This document shows, in pieces, positions 35,829 through 44,353 of a stretch of DNA of 64,000 bases; position 1 is the stretch's first letter, and each line of letters opens with the position of its first letter. The stretch comes from Xanthobacteraceae bacterium (GTDB lineage: Bacteria; Pseudomonadota; Alphaproteobacteria; Rhizobiales; Xanthobacteraceae). The stretch covers positions 558,001 through 622,000 of the forward strand of contig CP075369.1 in the NCBI GenBank assembly GCA_019454205.1. The letters run 5' to 3'. Both the position numbers and the translations under genes were made by a program. A model generated the notes under the pieces. That model did no database searches, was not told where the DNA came from, and worked only from the letters and a program-made list of their open reading frames with translations.

Positions 35829-36281
35829 ATGGACTTCAGTTTCGAAGCCACGCTGCCGACCACGCCCGATCGTATCTGGACGCTGATGATCGACATCGAG
35901 CGCATGGCCGCGTGCATCCCCGGCTGCGAGAAGATCGAACAGCAGGAGAAATTGAAATCATACAGCGCGGTAATGAAGCAGAAAATTGGTCCCTTCAAGC
36001 TTGAAGTGCCGGCGCAGATCAATGTCGAGAACTATGAAGAGCCTTCGTACGTGAACGCAGCGGCAACCGGAAAAGACAAATTTACCGGGACTACTCTGAC
36101 GATCAGCCTTTCGGTCAAGGTCGAGCGCGTTGACGCAGGCGCCAGCAAATTCTCGGTGAATGCGCAGCTTGCCGTCGCGGGGCGGCTGGCGTCCCTCGGC
36201 TACTCCGTCATCAAGAAGAAGGCCGAAGAGAATTTCGTCGAATTCGAACGTCGTATCAAAGAACAGCTCGCGCAGGTCTGA
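35829..36281 (+). CDS. CoxG/SRPBCC family protein
   Basis: The 150-residue protein matches CoxG: FEATLPTTPDRIWTLMIDIERMAACIPGCEKIE near the N-terminus and then a helix-grip SRPBCC fold with a hydrophobic pocket. In Oligotropha CoxG recruits CO dehydrogenase to the membrane. Homologues accompany many other Mo hydroxylases and may do the same or bind quinone. It lies 4 bases after the Mo subunit and one base before the FAD subunit start. Confidence 0.85.
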   Translation: MDFSFEATLPTTPDRIWTLMIDIERMAACIPGCEKIEQQEKLKSYSAVMKQKIGPFKLEVPAQINVENYEEPSYVNAAATGKDKFTGTTLTISLSVKVERVDAGASKFSVNAQLAVAGRLASLGYSVIKKKAEENFVEFERRIKEQLAQV

Positions 36282-36282
36282 A

Positions 36283-37164
36283 GTGTATCTCGCTCCGTTC
36301 ACGCATCATCGGCCGACCGACCTTGCAGGCGTCTTCGAGGTGCTTGCGAAATTTGGCGATGACGCGGCCGTTTATGCGGGCGGCACGGAACTCCTGCTTG
36401 CGCTTAAGGCGCGGGTCTTGCGCTACGAACACCTCATCGACATCAAGCGCGTGAAAGAATTGTCGGGAATTCGTATCGAGGGCCAAAATCTCGTAATCGG
36501 TGCGCTAACGACCCATCATCAGATCGCAAATAGCGATCTCGTAAAGGCGAAAGCGCCTGCTTACGCTGCCTTGAGCGAAGGCGTCGCCAACATTCGCGTA
36601 CGCGCAGCAGGTACGCTCGCAGGAAATCTCGCGTTTGCGGAGCCTCATTCGGACCCTCCGTCGATGCTCGCGGCCATGGGTGCATCGGTTACGTTGGCGT
36701 CCGCAGGAGGCTCGCGCGCCGTTTCGATGCGCGAATTCATCGTGAGCGAGTTCACCACGCTTCGCGAGGAGAATGAACTGATCACCGAAATCCGCCTTCC
36801 GGTAACGGGCACGGATGCCGGCTACGCCTATCGCAAGTTCGGCCATCTCGAGCGTCCCGCAGTAGGCGCGTCGGCGGGAATTGTAATGCATGAGGGGAAG
36901 TCGGTTTATCGGCTCTGGTTCGGAGCAATCGGAGACCATCCGATACACGCTCACGATTTGGAAGCTGCAATCGCGGGTACGCCTCCTTCCTCGCTTCGCG
37001 ATGTGTTGCCGGGCGCTGCCGAGAACTTCGCATCGAAAATCGCAGCATCCAGCGATTTGCACGGGAGTGCGGACTACAAGCAGCACCTCGCAGCGGTGCT
37101 GATACAGCGGGCAATTCATGCGGCGTGCGATTCTGCCAGCGCTAAAGGGTACGCAGATGCCTGA
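36283..37164 (+). CDS. Mo hydroxylase C, FAD-binding subunit
   Basis: The 293-residue medium subunit has YAGGTELLLALKARV near residue 27 and RVRAAGTLAGNLAFAEPHSD near 105, the two FAD contacts. The start is the GTG at 36283, which gives YLAPFTHHRPTDL at the N-terminus; an upstream in-frame extension overlaps CoxG and is not family-like. It has no cysteine insertion. The stop overlaps the following iron-sulphur gene. Confidence 0.86.
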   Translation: MYLAPFTHHRPTDLAGVFEVLAKFGDDAAVYAGGTELLLALKARVLRYEHLIDIKRVKELSGIRIEGQNLVIGALTTHHQIANSDLVKAKAPAYAALSEGVANIRVRAAGTLAGNLAFAEPHSDPPSMLAAMGASVTLASAGGSRAVSMREFIVSEFTTLREENELITEIRLPVTGTDAGYAYRKFGHLERPAVGASAGIVMHEGKSVYRLWFGAIGDHPIHAHDLEAAIAGTPPSSLRDVLPGAAENFASKIAASSDLHGSADYKQHLAAVLIQRAIHAACDSASAKGYADA

Positions 37165-37618
37165 TACCCATACTATTTCGCTTACGCTGAACGGCGCAGT
37201 CACCAAACTAACAATCGACTCGTCCGAATTGCTGGTCGACGTGTTGCGTGATCGTTGCAAACTGAAGGGGACGAAGCGCTCCTGCGACGTTGAAGTATGC
37301 GGTGCCTGCACGGTGCTCGTCGACGGACTCCCCGTGAGTAGTTGCACGACGCTTGCGATGGACACCGATGGGAAGACTGTCACTACGATTGAGGGACTTG
37401 CAAAGGAAGGAAAGCTGAACCGCGTGCAGCAGGCATTTATCGATCATGCGGCGATGCAGTGCGGTTTCTGCACATCGGGCATGGTGCTGGCGACGACTGC
37501 GCTTCTGGAACTCAAGCCCTCCGCGAGTGAGGAAGAGATCAGGCACTTTCTACGCGGCAACATTTGTCGGTGCACCGGTTACATCAAGATTCTAGAGGCG
37601 GTAAAAAGTCTTGTTTGA
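37157..37618 (+). CDS. Mo hydroxylase C, [2Fe-2S] subunit
   Basis: A 153-residue subunit with CDVEVCGAC plus CGFCTSGMVL and CRCTGY for two [2Fe-2S] clusters. The first loop reads DVEV where the others have a GEC-type loop, but the ligand spacing C-x4-C-x2-C is kept. I chose the ATG at 37157, which overlaps the FAD-subunit stop. It completes set C, whose order Mo, CoxG, FAD, FeS differs from the FAD, FeS, Mo order of sets A and E. Confidence 0.9.
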   Translation: MPDTHTISLTLNGAVTKLTIDSSELLVDVLRDRCKLKGTKRSCDVEVCGACTVLVDGLPVSSCTTLAMDTDGKTVTTIEGLAKEGKLNRVQQAFIDHAAMQCGFCTSGMVLATTALLELKPSASEEEIRHFLRGNICRCTGYIKILEAVKSLV

Positions 37619-38576
37619 GTTGTCTGTATCATCAGATGGCCGCGATACCTCGCAGCAGTTCCTCGAGAAACTGGCTGCGGCTGAGGAGGGCCGCGCGCAG
37701 TCGATTTGGATCGCAAATCACCTGTTCTTGCGCGACCCGATTTCACTCTCCGCCGTCTCGCTAAGCCACACGAAGCGAATGAATGTTGTCTTGATGGCAA
37801 TTAGCCCTCTGACCGTGCATCCGGTGCAAGCGGCAATGGCCGCGGCCACCCTCGATGAGATGTTTCCCGGCCGTGTCACGCTGTGTTTCGGCGTTGGTGC
37901 GCCGGCCGATCTGAATGCGCTTTCGATCGACGGGTCTAAACCCCTCAAGATGGCGCGAGAAGCGCTAAAGCTGACAAAGGCACTTTTCCGAGGTGAGACA
38001 GTGCATTTTGAAGGTGAACACTTCTCGATTCTTTCTCGCTCACTCGTCACGGGTGCGCGCAACGTACCAATCGTACTTGCAGCGTCCGGTCCGGGGATGT
38101 TGGAACTCGCGGGGGCCGAAGCGGACGGCGTGCTGATAAGCGCCGGCGCGTCGATGCAGTTTGTAGAGCAGACACTTGATCATGTTCGACGCGGTGCAAA
38201 GGGACGCCGCGTCAGGGCGCACGGCCTCGTTTATTCATCAGTGGATGATGATGAAAAGAAAGCCAACGATAGGCTTCGCCGAGTGCTTGCTATCTTGCTT
38301 CGCGGTTCGCACCACAAGGCAAACCTCGACGTGGCGGGAAGCAAGCTCGACCAGTCGAAGCTGAACGAGGCGGTTCTTGCAAACGATTGGAAGACAGCGG
38401 AGTTGCTGATCACGGACGACATCGTGCGACATCATACAGCAAGCGGAAGTCCGCAACAGCTGAACGAATGCTTTGAAGCATATCACCGAGCTGGCCTCGA
38501 CAACATCATCATCGCCGGTGTGCGGGACGCAGAGCAAGTCTCCAGAATTCTCAAGATAGGTAGGAAACAGTCATGA
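37611..38576 (+). CDS. LLM-class oxidoreductase, probably F420-dependent (LLM-2)
   Basis: The 321-residue luciferase-like protein has SIWIANHLFLRDPISLSAV near residue 30, TLCFGVGAPADLNAL near 90 and VPIVLAASGPGMLELAG near 150. The frame opens with TTG at 37611, overlapping the iron-sulphur stop by 8 bases, and no ATG start fits. It is divergent from LLM-1 and LLM-4 and lies just before a second LLM gene and cofE. The co-operonic cofEDC genes are the best argument that F420 is its cofactor. Its reaction is unknown. Confidence 0.72.
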   Translation: MFELSVSSDGRDTSQQFLEKLAAAEEGRAQSIWIANHLFLRDPISLSAVSLSHTKRMNVVLMAISPLTVHPVQAAMAAATLDEMFPGRVTLCFGVGAPADLNALSIDGSKPLKMAREALKLTKALFRGETVHFEGEHFSILSRSLVTGARNVPIVLAASGPGMLELAGAEADGVLISAGASMQFVEQTLDHVRRGAKGRRVRAHGLVYSSVDDDEKKANDRLRRVLAILLRGSHHKANLDVAGSKLDQSKLNEAVLANDWKTAELLITDDIVRHHTASGSPQQLNECFEAYHRAGLDNIIIAGVRDAEQVSRILKIGRKQS

Positions 38577-39574
38577 AATTCAGCGTATGCCTTTCCACCG
38601 GATTTGAAGGAGTGATGTATCCCATTCCATTCGCAGGGCCCGAAGACTTTATCGAACAAGGCAAACTCTGCGAGCGCCTCGGCTACGATTCGGTGTGGGG
38701 TAACGACCACATTACCACGCAGGACTATGTAAGAGGTCTGTTCCCGGACAATCCGCCGAATTTCTACGAGCCACTTGTCGTGCTCGCAGCGATCGGCGCT
38801 GTCACGACGAAACTTAAGCTTGGCACTGCGCTATGCGTATTGCCGATGCGGGATCCCGTTTACCTTGCTAAGCAAGTCATCACTCTTGATCAAATGTCGA
38901 ACGGCCGTTTCATTTTGGCGGTTGGTTTAGGTGCCTATCGCGAGGAGTTTCAGGCCTGGGCTGGTTCGCGAGCGGCGAAATCGCGTCGCGGCGACATGAT
39001 GGATGAAGGACTGAAATCGCTCGAAATGCTCTTCAACGACAAGAGCGCGAGTTTCGAAGGGAAGTACTACTCGTTCAAGAACGTTGAAATGTTTCCGAAG
39101 AGCCGGAAGCAGCCCTTCCCGCTCTATATCGGCGGGCACAATCTAGAGGCGGTTGAGCGCGCGGCGCGCTACGGGCAAGGCTGGCTGCCGGGCTGGCGCC
39201 CCATTGCGGAAATGGAAGACCGCATAAAGAAATTGAAGGAGCGAGCCACCGAGCTTGGCCGCAACCCCGCGGATATCGAGATCGCGCCACAGTTCTCAGT
39301 CACGATCGACAAGACCATGGAAGCAGCTGAAAAGCGGTATATGGAAAGCGGTCTGGTCGCGCACCGCGTGTCCTTGGCGTATACTGGCCGCGATCTTAGC
39401 CATCAGGTAATCGCCAATCTGGTCGGCTCCCCCGATGTCATTCTCGAAAAGGTTGCGAAGTTTAAGTCGATCGGCATCGACCATTGCAGCGCGCTGATGT
39501 TCCCGGCCGATAGCGTCAACGAGATGAATGATCAGATCGAGTGGTTTGCCAAGGATGTGATGGCAAAGGTGTGA
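38573..39574 (+). CDS. LLM-class oxidoreductase, probably F420-dependent (LLM-3)
   Basis: The 333-residue TIM-barrel protein has GYDSVWGNDHITTQDY near residue 40, TLDQMSNGRFILAVGLGAYREEF near 105 and PFPLYIGGHNLEAVERA near 180. This is close to the common F420/FMN LLM consensus. It overlaps the LLM-2 stop by 4 bases (ATGA), so the two are translated together and could be a two-part enzyme or sequential steps. cofE follows 35 bases later. FMN with a separate reductase is the alternative cofactor. Confidence 0.78.
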   Translation: MKFSVCLSTGFEGVMYPIPFAGPEDFIEQGKLCERLGYDSVWGNDHITTQDYVRGLFPDNPPNFYEPLVVLAAIGAVTTKLKLGTALCVLPMRDPVYLAKQVITLDQMSNGRFILAVGLGAYREEFQAWAGSRAAKSRRGDMMDEGLKSLEMLFNDKSASFEGKYYSFKNVEMFPKSRKQPFPLYIGGHNLEAVERAARYGQGWLPGWRPIAEMEDRIKKLKERATELGRNPADIEIAPQFSVTIDKTMEAAEKRYMESGLVAHRVSLAYTGRDLSHQVIANLVGSPDVILEKVAKFKSIGIDHCSALMFPADSVNEMNDQIEWFAKDVMAKV

Positions 39575-39609
39575 TAATTTAGACGAATGTTGTAACCTGT
39601 TCCTTCGAG

Positions 39610-40377
39610 GTGAAGCGGCCGATGCGTGGCTTGAAGTTGACACCTCTTGAGGGCGTTCCGAAGGTTCGGGACGGCGATGATCTTGTGGCGATCGCGCTCG
39701 ACGCTGCGAAGGCGTCAGATGTGTCGCTGCAAAACGGCGACATACTCGTATTCGCGCAGAAGATCGTCTCGAAAGCGGAAGGCCGGCTTGTACGCCTGGA
39801 TTCGGTTACTCCCTCGGCCAAAGCTGTCGAACTTGCCGGGATCACCGAGAAGGATCCGCGGATTATCGAACTAGTTTTGTCCGAGTCCAGCGAAGTTCTT
39901 CGCGCGATTCCGGGTGTTATCGTCGTAGTGCATCGTCTGGGTCTTGTGCTGGCAAATGCCGGTATCGATCGTTCCAACATAGGCGGCGAGGAACATGCGC
40001 TGTTGCTGCCGGTTGATCCCGATGGATCGGCGGGAAAAATCCGGAAAGAGTTTGGCCGCCGTGCGCAGCGCGATGTGGGCGTCATGGTGATTGACAGCAT
40101 TGGCCGCGCTTGGCGCAACGGCACAGTCGGCACACTCATCGGCTCAAGCGGCGTAGAAACGCTGCTCGATCTTCGCGGCAAACCCGATCTGTTCGGACGT
40201 CGTCTCGAAACGACGGAAGTAGGCTGGGGTGACGAACTTGCGGCAGCAGCTTCACTCGTGATGGGGCAGGCATCCGAAGGTTGGCCGATCGTGCATGCGA
40301 CCGGTGGCGCCGTCTTGCGTCGCGACGCTGATAGCAGCGCGCTGCTGCGCCCGAAGAACAAAGATCTTTTCAGGTGA
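39610..40377 (+). CDS. cofE: Coenzyme F420-0:L-glutamate ligase
   Basis: The 255-residue protein shows the CofE/FbiB N-domain pattern: NGDILVFAQKIVSKAEGR near residue 40, ANAGIDRSNIGGEE near 115 and VMVIDSIGRAWRNGTVGTLIGSSGV near 150. It adds glutamates to F420-0 with GTP, giving the polyglutamate tail. It has the single-domain length; the actinobacterial FbiB C-terminal reductase domain is absent, so the reduction of dehydro-F420 must be done elsewhere, or 2-phospholactate/3-phosphoglycerate is used directly. The start is GTG 39610 or ATG 39622. It overlaps cofD by 4 bases. Confidence 0.93.
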   Translation: MKRPMRGLKLTPLEGVPKVRDGDDLVAIALDAAKASDVSLQNGDILVFAQKIVSKAEGRLVRLDSVTPSAKAVELAGITEKDPRIIELVLSESSEVLRAIPGVIVVVHRLGLVLANAGIDRSNIGGEEHALLLPVDPDGSAGKIRKEFGRRAQRDVGVMVIDSIGRAWRNGTVGTLIGSSGVETLLDLRGKPDLFGRRLETTEVGWGDELAAAASLVMGQASEGWPIVHATGGAVLRRDADSSALLRPKNKDLFR

Positions 40378-41330
40378 GTAACGAGCGGAAACACGTTCTG
40401 GCGCTGGCCGGCGGCGTCGGCGGGGCGAAGCTCGCCTTCGGACTGCAATGTATAAAGAGAGATGAGCTGACAGTTCTCGTCAACACCGCGGACGATTTCG
40501 AGCATCTCGGCCTGCGTATTTCGCCTGATCTCGATACGGTAATGTACACACTGGCCGGTGTCGCGAACAGATCACAAGGTTGGGGTATAGAAGGCGAGAC
40601 TTGGAACTTCATGGCCCAGTTAGAACGGTTAGGCGGGCCGATATGGTTCAAGCTTGGCGACCGCGATATTGCGACACACACGCTTCGTACGAGGCGCTTT
40701 GCCGAAGGCCACAGGCTGTCGCTTGTAACGCAGCAGCTTTGCAAAGCATACAAAGTTAGCGCGAACGTGCTACCGATGTCGGACGATGCTGTGCAGACAA
40801 TCATTTATAGCGGCGATCTCGCAATTCCGTTTCAAGAGTACTTCGTACGATTGCAATGCGAGCCGGTCGTAGACCGCATTGAGTTTCGTGGAGCGAGCAA
40901 CGCAAGGCTGAACGAACAGCTTTTGCAAACCCGGCCGGCATCGCTCAAGGCCGTGGTGATCTGTCCCTCAAATCCTTATCTCAGCATCGATCCGATCTTG
41001 AGCGTAGGCGGAGTTCGAGACTGGCTGAAACACCTTGGAGCGCCGATTGTCGCTGTTTCTCCGATTGTCGCCGGTATGGCGATCAAGGGGCCGGCCGCAA
41101 AAATCATGAAAGAGCTGGGGCATCACCCCTCAGCACTAACCGTCGCGCTGCACTATCGCGGACTGATCGACGGCTTGCTGATCGACAGCAGCGACGAAAA
41201 TCTAAAGCCGGAGATCGAAGCAATCGGAATGGCAGTTCGCGTAACCAACACCATCATGAAAACGGACGCAGACCGCATAACGCTCGCCGAACAAGCCTTG
41301 CAGTTCTCCGGTGCAGTGGACAAGCGATGA
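40374..41330 (+). CDS. cofD: 2-phospho-L-lactate transferase (F420-0 synthesis)
   Basis: The 318-residue CofD/FbiA-family protein begins VLALAGGVGGAKLAFGL, the nucleotide and Fo-binding glycine loop. VNTADDFEHLGLRISPDLDTVMY follows near 40, and WFKLGDRDIATH near 95. It moves the phospholactyl (or related) group from the GDP-activated intermediate to the deazaflavin Fo. It lies between cofE and cofC with 4-base overlaps on both sides, so the three are translationally coupled. Strong family match. Confidence 0.95.
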   Translation: MSNERKHVLALAGGVGGAKLAFGLQCIKRDELTVLVNTADDFEHLGLRISPDLDTVMYTLAGVANRSQGWGIEGETWNFMAQLERLGGPIWFKLGDRDIATHTLRTRRFAEGHRLSLVTQQLCKAYKVSANVLPMSDDAVQTIIYSGDLAIPFQEYFVRLQCEPVVDRIEFRGASNARLNEQLLQTRPASLKAVVICPSNPYLSIDPILSVGGVRDWLKHLGAPIVAVSPIVAGMAIKGPAAKIMKELGHHPSALTVALHYRGLIDGLLIDSSDENLKPEIEAIGMAVRVTNTIMKTDADRITLAEQALQFSGAVDKR

Positions 41331-41959
41331 GTTCCATGCCGCTCGTGCTGATACCTTGCAAGTCGCTTGCATTCGGCAAGTCGCGGCTTTCTCCTTTGCT
41401 TGATGCGAGCGAGCGCGAGGCGCTCTGCCGCGATCTTCTTATTAATACGTTGAGCCTAGCAGTTGATTTGGCTGGCACCGCAAACGTGTTTCTTGTCAGC
41501 GCCGACGTTGCAGCCGGGCAGATTGCCAAAGGCACAGGAGTTAAGACTTACGGAAAGGAGTGGCCCGATCTGAATAGCGCGCTGTTTGGCATTCGGGAAG
41601 AATTGATCAAGACAGCGCATTGGGACCAAATCATCGTGCTGCCTATCGATCTTCCGCTCGCGACAAAGGCTACAATTCAATCCGCGGCCGAAGAGACGGC
41701 CGAAATCACTATCGTACCTGATCGAAGGGAGCGCGGAACAAACGTTCTCGCCATACGTGGGCAGACTCTACTTGAATTTCCGTTTGCCTACGGCGAGGGG
41801 AGCTTTGCCAAGCACCTGCAAACGGCTGCCGAGCATGGCTGGAGTCTTTCGACCCGGCGAATACCTGCACTTGCTTTCGATATTGATGAACCGGAAGATT
41901 ATTTAGAATGGAAAAAATTGCAGGCGGCCTCAAGCCATGCTGTGGCTGCGAAGTACTAA
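41327..41959 (+). CDS. cofC: 2-phospho-L-lactate guanylyltransferase
   Basis: The 210-residue nucleotidyltransferase starts LVLIPCKSLAFGKSRLSPLL and has LPIDLPLAT near residue 105, RGTNVLAI near 137 and AFDIDEPEDYLEW near 183, all CofC marks. It activates 2-phospholactate with GTP; in some proteobacteria 3-phosphoglycerate or PEP is the substrate, and sequence alone does not decide this. It ends the F420 gene run and is followed 15 bases later by an IclR gene. Confidence 0.93.
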   Translation: MSSMPLVLIPCKSLAFGKSRLSPLLDASEREALCRDLLINTLSLAVDLAGTANVFLVSADVAAGQIAKGTGVKTYGKEWPDLNSALFGIREELIKTAHWDQIIVLPIDLPLATKATIQSAAEETAEITIVPDRRERGTNVLAIRGQTLLEFPFAYGEGSFAKHLQTAAEHGWSLSTRRIPALAFDIDEPEDYLEWKKLQAASSHAVAAKY

Positions 41960-41974
41960 GAGGAAAACGGTAAA

Positions 41975-42754
41975 ATGCCACAAGCAGGTAAATCGAGTCA
42001 GACCGTAACGCGAGCATTGAACATTCTCGAACTTTTGGGAAGGCAAGGAGAAGTCGGTGTTCGCGATATCGCGAGGCAGCTGAAGGTGGCGCCGAGCATG
42101 GCGCAACGCTTGATCAATTCTCTTTCAGAATCGGGCTTTATCGAAAAATCCTTAGAATCATCGCGCTGGAAAATTGGCTATAAAACATTCCAGATCGGAT
42201 CTACTTTCATTTCTAACATTGACTTGAATGCGGCGGCTTCGCCGGAACTACGCTGGCTCGCTGACCAAAATCACGTCAACAGTTTTCTTGGTGTCTTGCG
42301 AGATCGTGCCATTGTGTACCTCGCTGCAGTGCAGAGTGGCGCTCCAATCAAGATTACAAATTCGCCCGGATCAACGACTTATCTTCATTCAACTGCACTT
42401 GGAAAAGCGGTGCTGTCAGGAAAGACCGATAAGGAAGCTGTAGAGTTGTTGGGTGCTGCACCGTACTTAGGCCTTACAAAAAAAACACGGCGAACATTCA
42501 ATGCGATCGCCAAGGACCTCGAAGAGTGCAGGCGGGTTGGATACGCGATTAGCGACGAAGAAAACATCGAGAATGTTTTTGCGGTCGGTGCAGCTATCCG
42601 CAATTCGCAAGGTGAAACCATCGGTGCGATCAGCGGCGCAGTGCCGCGGCAAAAACTTACGACAAAAGCGATCAACGACTTATGCAAGATGATCAAGGAG
42701 TCAGCAGAACGTGTGTCGCTGCGGTTAGGCGCGCCGAGAACGCAGCATAAATAG
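41975..42754 (+). CDS. IclR family transcriptional regulator 2
   Basis: The 259-residue protein has a winged helix (about 8-68, VGVRDIARQLKVAPSMAQRLINSL) and an effector domain with STALGKAVLSG and GYAISDEENIENVFAVGAAI. It is the last gene of the F420 operon and lies just upstream of the RidA/Tct operon, which has the GAAC/GTTC operator. The same operator stands before the first gene of the F420 operon, so this protein probably controls both, including its own gene. It is clearly related to the regulator at 29392. Confidence 0.88.
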   Translation: MPQAGKSSQTVTRALNILELLGRQGEVGVRDIARQLKVAPSMAQRLINSLSESGFIEKSLESSRWKIGYKTFQIGSTFISNIDLNAAASPELRWLADQNHVNSFLGVLRDRAIVYLAAVQSGAPIKITNSPGSTTYLHSTALGKAVLSGKTDKEAVELLGAAPYLGLTKKTRRTFNAIAKDLEECRRVGYAISDEENIENVFAVGAAIRNSQGETIGAISGAVPRQKLTTKAINDLCKMIKESAERVSLRLGAPRTQHK

Positions 42755-42854
42755 CGCGGATTCTTTGCTGCCTCACGCGGCAAATTTCCGTTTCTGTGCA
42801 GGTTGAAGTCGTTGCAATCGCAAGGGTGAAGAGGTAGGAAAAGAGAGCAAGTGA

Positions 42855-42879
42855 GAACGATGTTCCTATTAAAGGAACG
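42855..42879 (+). promoter_or_regulatory. GAAC/GTTC operator-like palindrome, copy 2
   Basis: GAACGATGTTC runs into TGTTCC-TATTAAA-GGAACG, the same GAAC-N3-GTTC-N9-GAAC pattern as at 30982. It ends 6 bases before the ATG of the RidA gene, and its AAAGGAAC end doubles as the only visible ribosome site, so binding would block translation initiation as well as transcription. Confidence 0.66.
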
Positions 42880-42885
42880 ACCGAA

Positions 42886-43347
42886 ATGTCCCTAATCGAA
42901 CAACGTTTACGTGACGCAGGTTTTGAAATTCCGCTGGCGCAGCCAAGCGTTGCGAACTATGTCGCTGCGCTTGTGCATGACAATCTACTCTTTTTGTCTG
43001 GCCAGCTTCCGTTCGAGTCTGGCAAGCTCCGCTATCAGGGTCGCGTCGGCGAAGAGATAGGCATCGAAGATGCAAAGCTCTCCGCTCAGCTTTGCGCTTT
43101 AAACGCATTTGGTCAGGCAAAAGCGGCTCTTGGTGATCTCGATAGAATTGTTCGCTGCATACGCATTGGCGGCTTTGTTAGTTGTGGTCAGGATTTCTAT
43201 CAGCAGCCGGCAGTCATAAACGGCGCGTCTGATCTAGTCGTGACCGCACTGGGCGAAGCAGGGCGACATACGCGGAGTGCGATAGGCTGTAGTGCGCTTC
43301 CACTAAATTCAGCGACGGAAATCGAAATGATGTTTGCGATTAAGTAG
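42886..43347 (+). CDS. RidA family protein
   Basis: The 153-residue protein is of the YjgF/YER057c/UK114 type. It has FLSGQLPFESGKLRYQGRVG near residue 45, AKAALGDLDRIVRCIRIGGFV near 80 and GRHTRSAIGCSALPLNSATEIEMMF at the end. The usual catalytic Arg of RidA (in TRxxxG) is present in the HTRSAIG segment. These proteins hydrolyse reactive enamine or imine intermediates. At the head of a transporter operon, the role is probably in processing an imine formed during ring or amino-acid breakdown. Confidence 0.85.
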   Translation: MSLIEQRLRDAGFEIPLAQPSVANYVAALVHDNLLFLSGQLPFESGKLRYQGRVGEEIGIEDAKLSAQLCALNAFGQAKAALGDLDRIVRCIRIGGFVSCGQDFYQQPAVINGASDLVVTALGEAGRHTRSAIGCSALPLNSATEIEMMFAIK

Positions 43348-43404
43348 ACGAATAAAAGTTCAGTAGTGCTCACTCACTCGAATCGTAAACGATAGGAGTT
43401 CAAC

Positions 43405-44352
43405 ATGATGCTCAAACGAGTAATGCTAGCGCTAATTGCAGTCTGCACGCTGGCTTCGCAATCTGCGAATGCCGAATATCCGGATAAACCCATTACCCTA
43501 ATTGTACCTTGGGCGGTAGGCGGAAGCACCGACCAGACTGCGCGAGTTCTTGCAAAAGCAGCTGAAGCGTACTTGGGCCAACCCATCATTGTCATTAATC
43601 GACCCGGTGCATCGACAACGATCGGGATGGCTGAACTCGCCAAGGCAAATCCGGATGGTTATACGATTGGCACGCTCTCCAGCACAGGCTACCTCGTTCA
43701 GCTTCAGGGGCGTCAGCTTTCCTTCGACCCGATCAATGATTTCTCCTACATTAGTTATTATGGCGACAATCTTATCGGCATCGCAGTTCTTCAAGACTCG
43801 CCCTACAAAAAATTAAGTGATCTGCTCGATGTGGGCCGGACCAGTCCTGGAAAGCTCAAATATGGCACCGCTGGTGTTGGCACGACGCAACACCTCACGA
43901 TTTTAGCTCTACAACGCGACTCTAAAACGAAGTTCGTTCACGTACCGCAGCAAGGATCGGCAGCGTCAGCGCCAGCATTACTAGGCGCTCATGTCGACTT
44001 CATCATGGAGACGTCGGTCTGGGCGCCATTTATCGAAAGCAAACAGATGCGCCTTCTCGCTGTTTCTTCGGTAAATCGTTCCGCCGTTTATCCGGACGTT
44101 CCGACATTTTCCGAACTCGGTTTCAAGTCGCTGCGGTCTGTGCAGGCAATCATTGGTCCAAAGGGATTACCTGAAGATATCAGAGCAAAGCTCGAGAGCG
44201 CGTTTCGCAAGGCTCTCAGCGATAAGGCATTCCAAGAAACAATGAAAAATCTAGCAATGCAGGTCGTCGACCTGCCGGGTGCGGAAGTTAAAAAGCTGGT
44301 CGAGAGCGAGTATTCTCTCGCTCGGGAATTGATCGAAAGCTCGCAGAAGTAA
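43405..44352 (+). CDS. tctC: Tripartite tricarboxylate transporter, binding protein
   Basis: The 315-residue periplasmic protein has a signal peptide (about 1-23, ending ANA) and the Bug/TctC pattern: YPDKPITLIVPWAVGGSTDQ, then RPGASTTIGMAELAKANPDGYT. Bug proteins bind carboxylates and sometimes amides or heterocyclic acids such as nicotinate, and deliver them to TctAB. It lies 57 bases after the RidA gene and directly before the membrane subunits. Confidence 0.9.
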   Translation: MMLKRVMLALIAVCTLASQSANAEYPDKPITLIVPWAVGGSTDQTARVLAKAAEAYLGQPIIVINRPGASTTIGMAELAKANPDGYTIGTLSSTGYLVQLQGRQLSFDPINDFSYISYYGDNLIGIAVLQDSPYKKLSDLLDVGRTSPGKLKYGTAGVGTTQHLTILALQRDSKTKFVHVPQQGSAASAPALLGAHVDFIMETSVWAPFIESKQMRLLAVSSVNRSAVYPDVPTFSELGFKSLRSVQAIIGPKGLPEDIRAKLESAFRKALSDKAFQETMKNLAMQVVDLPGAEVKKLVESEYSLARELIESSQK

Positions 44353-44353
44353 G

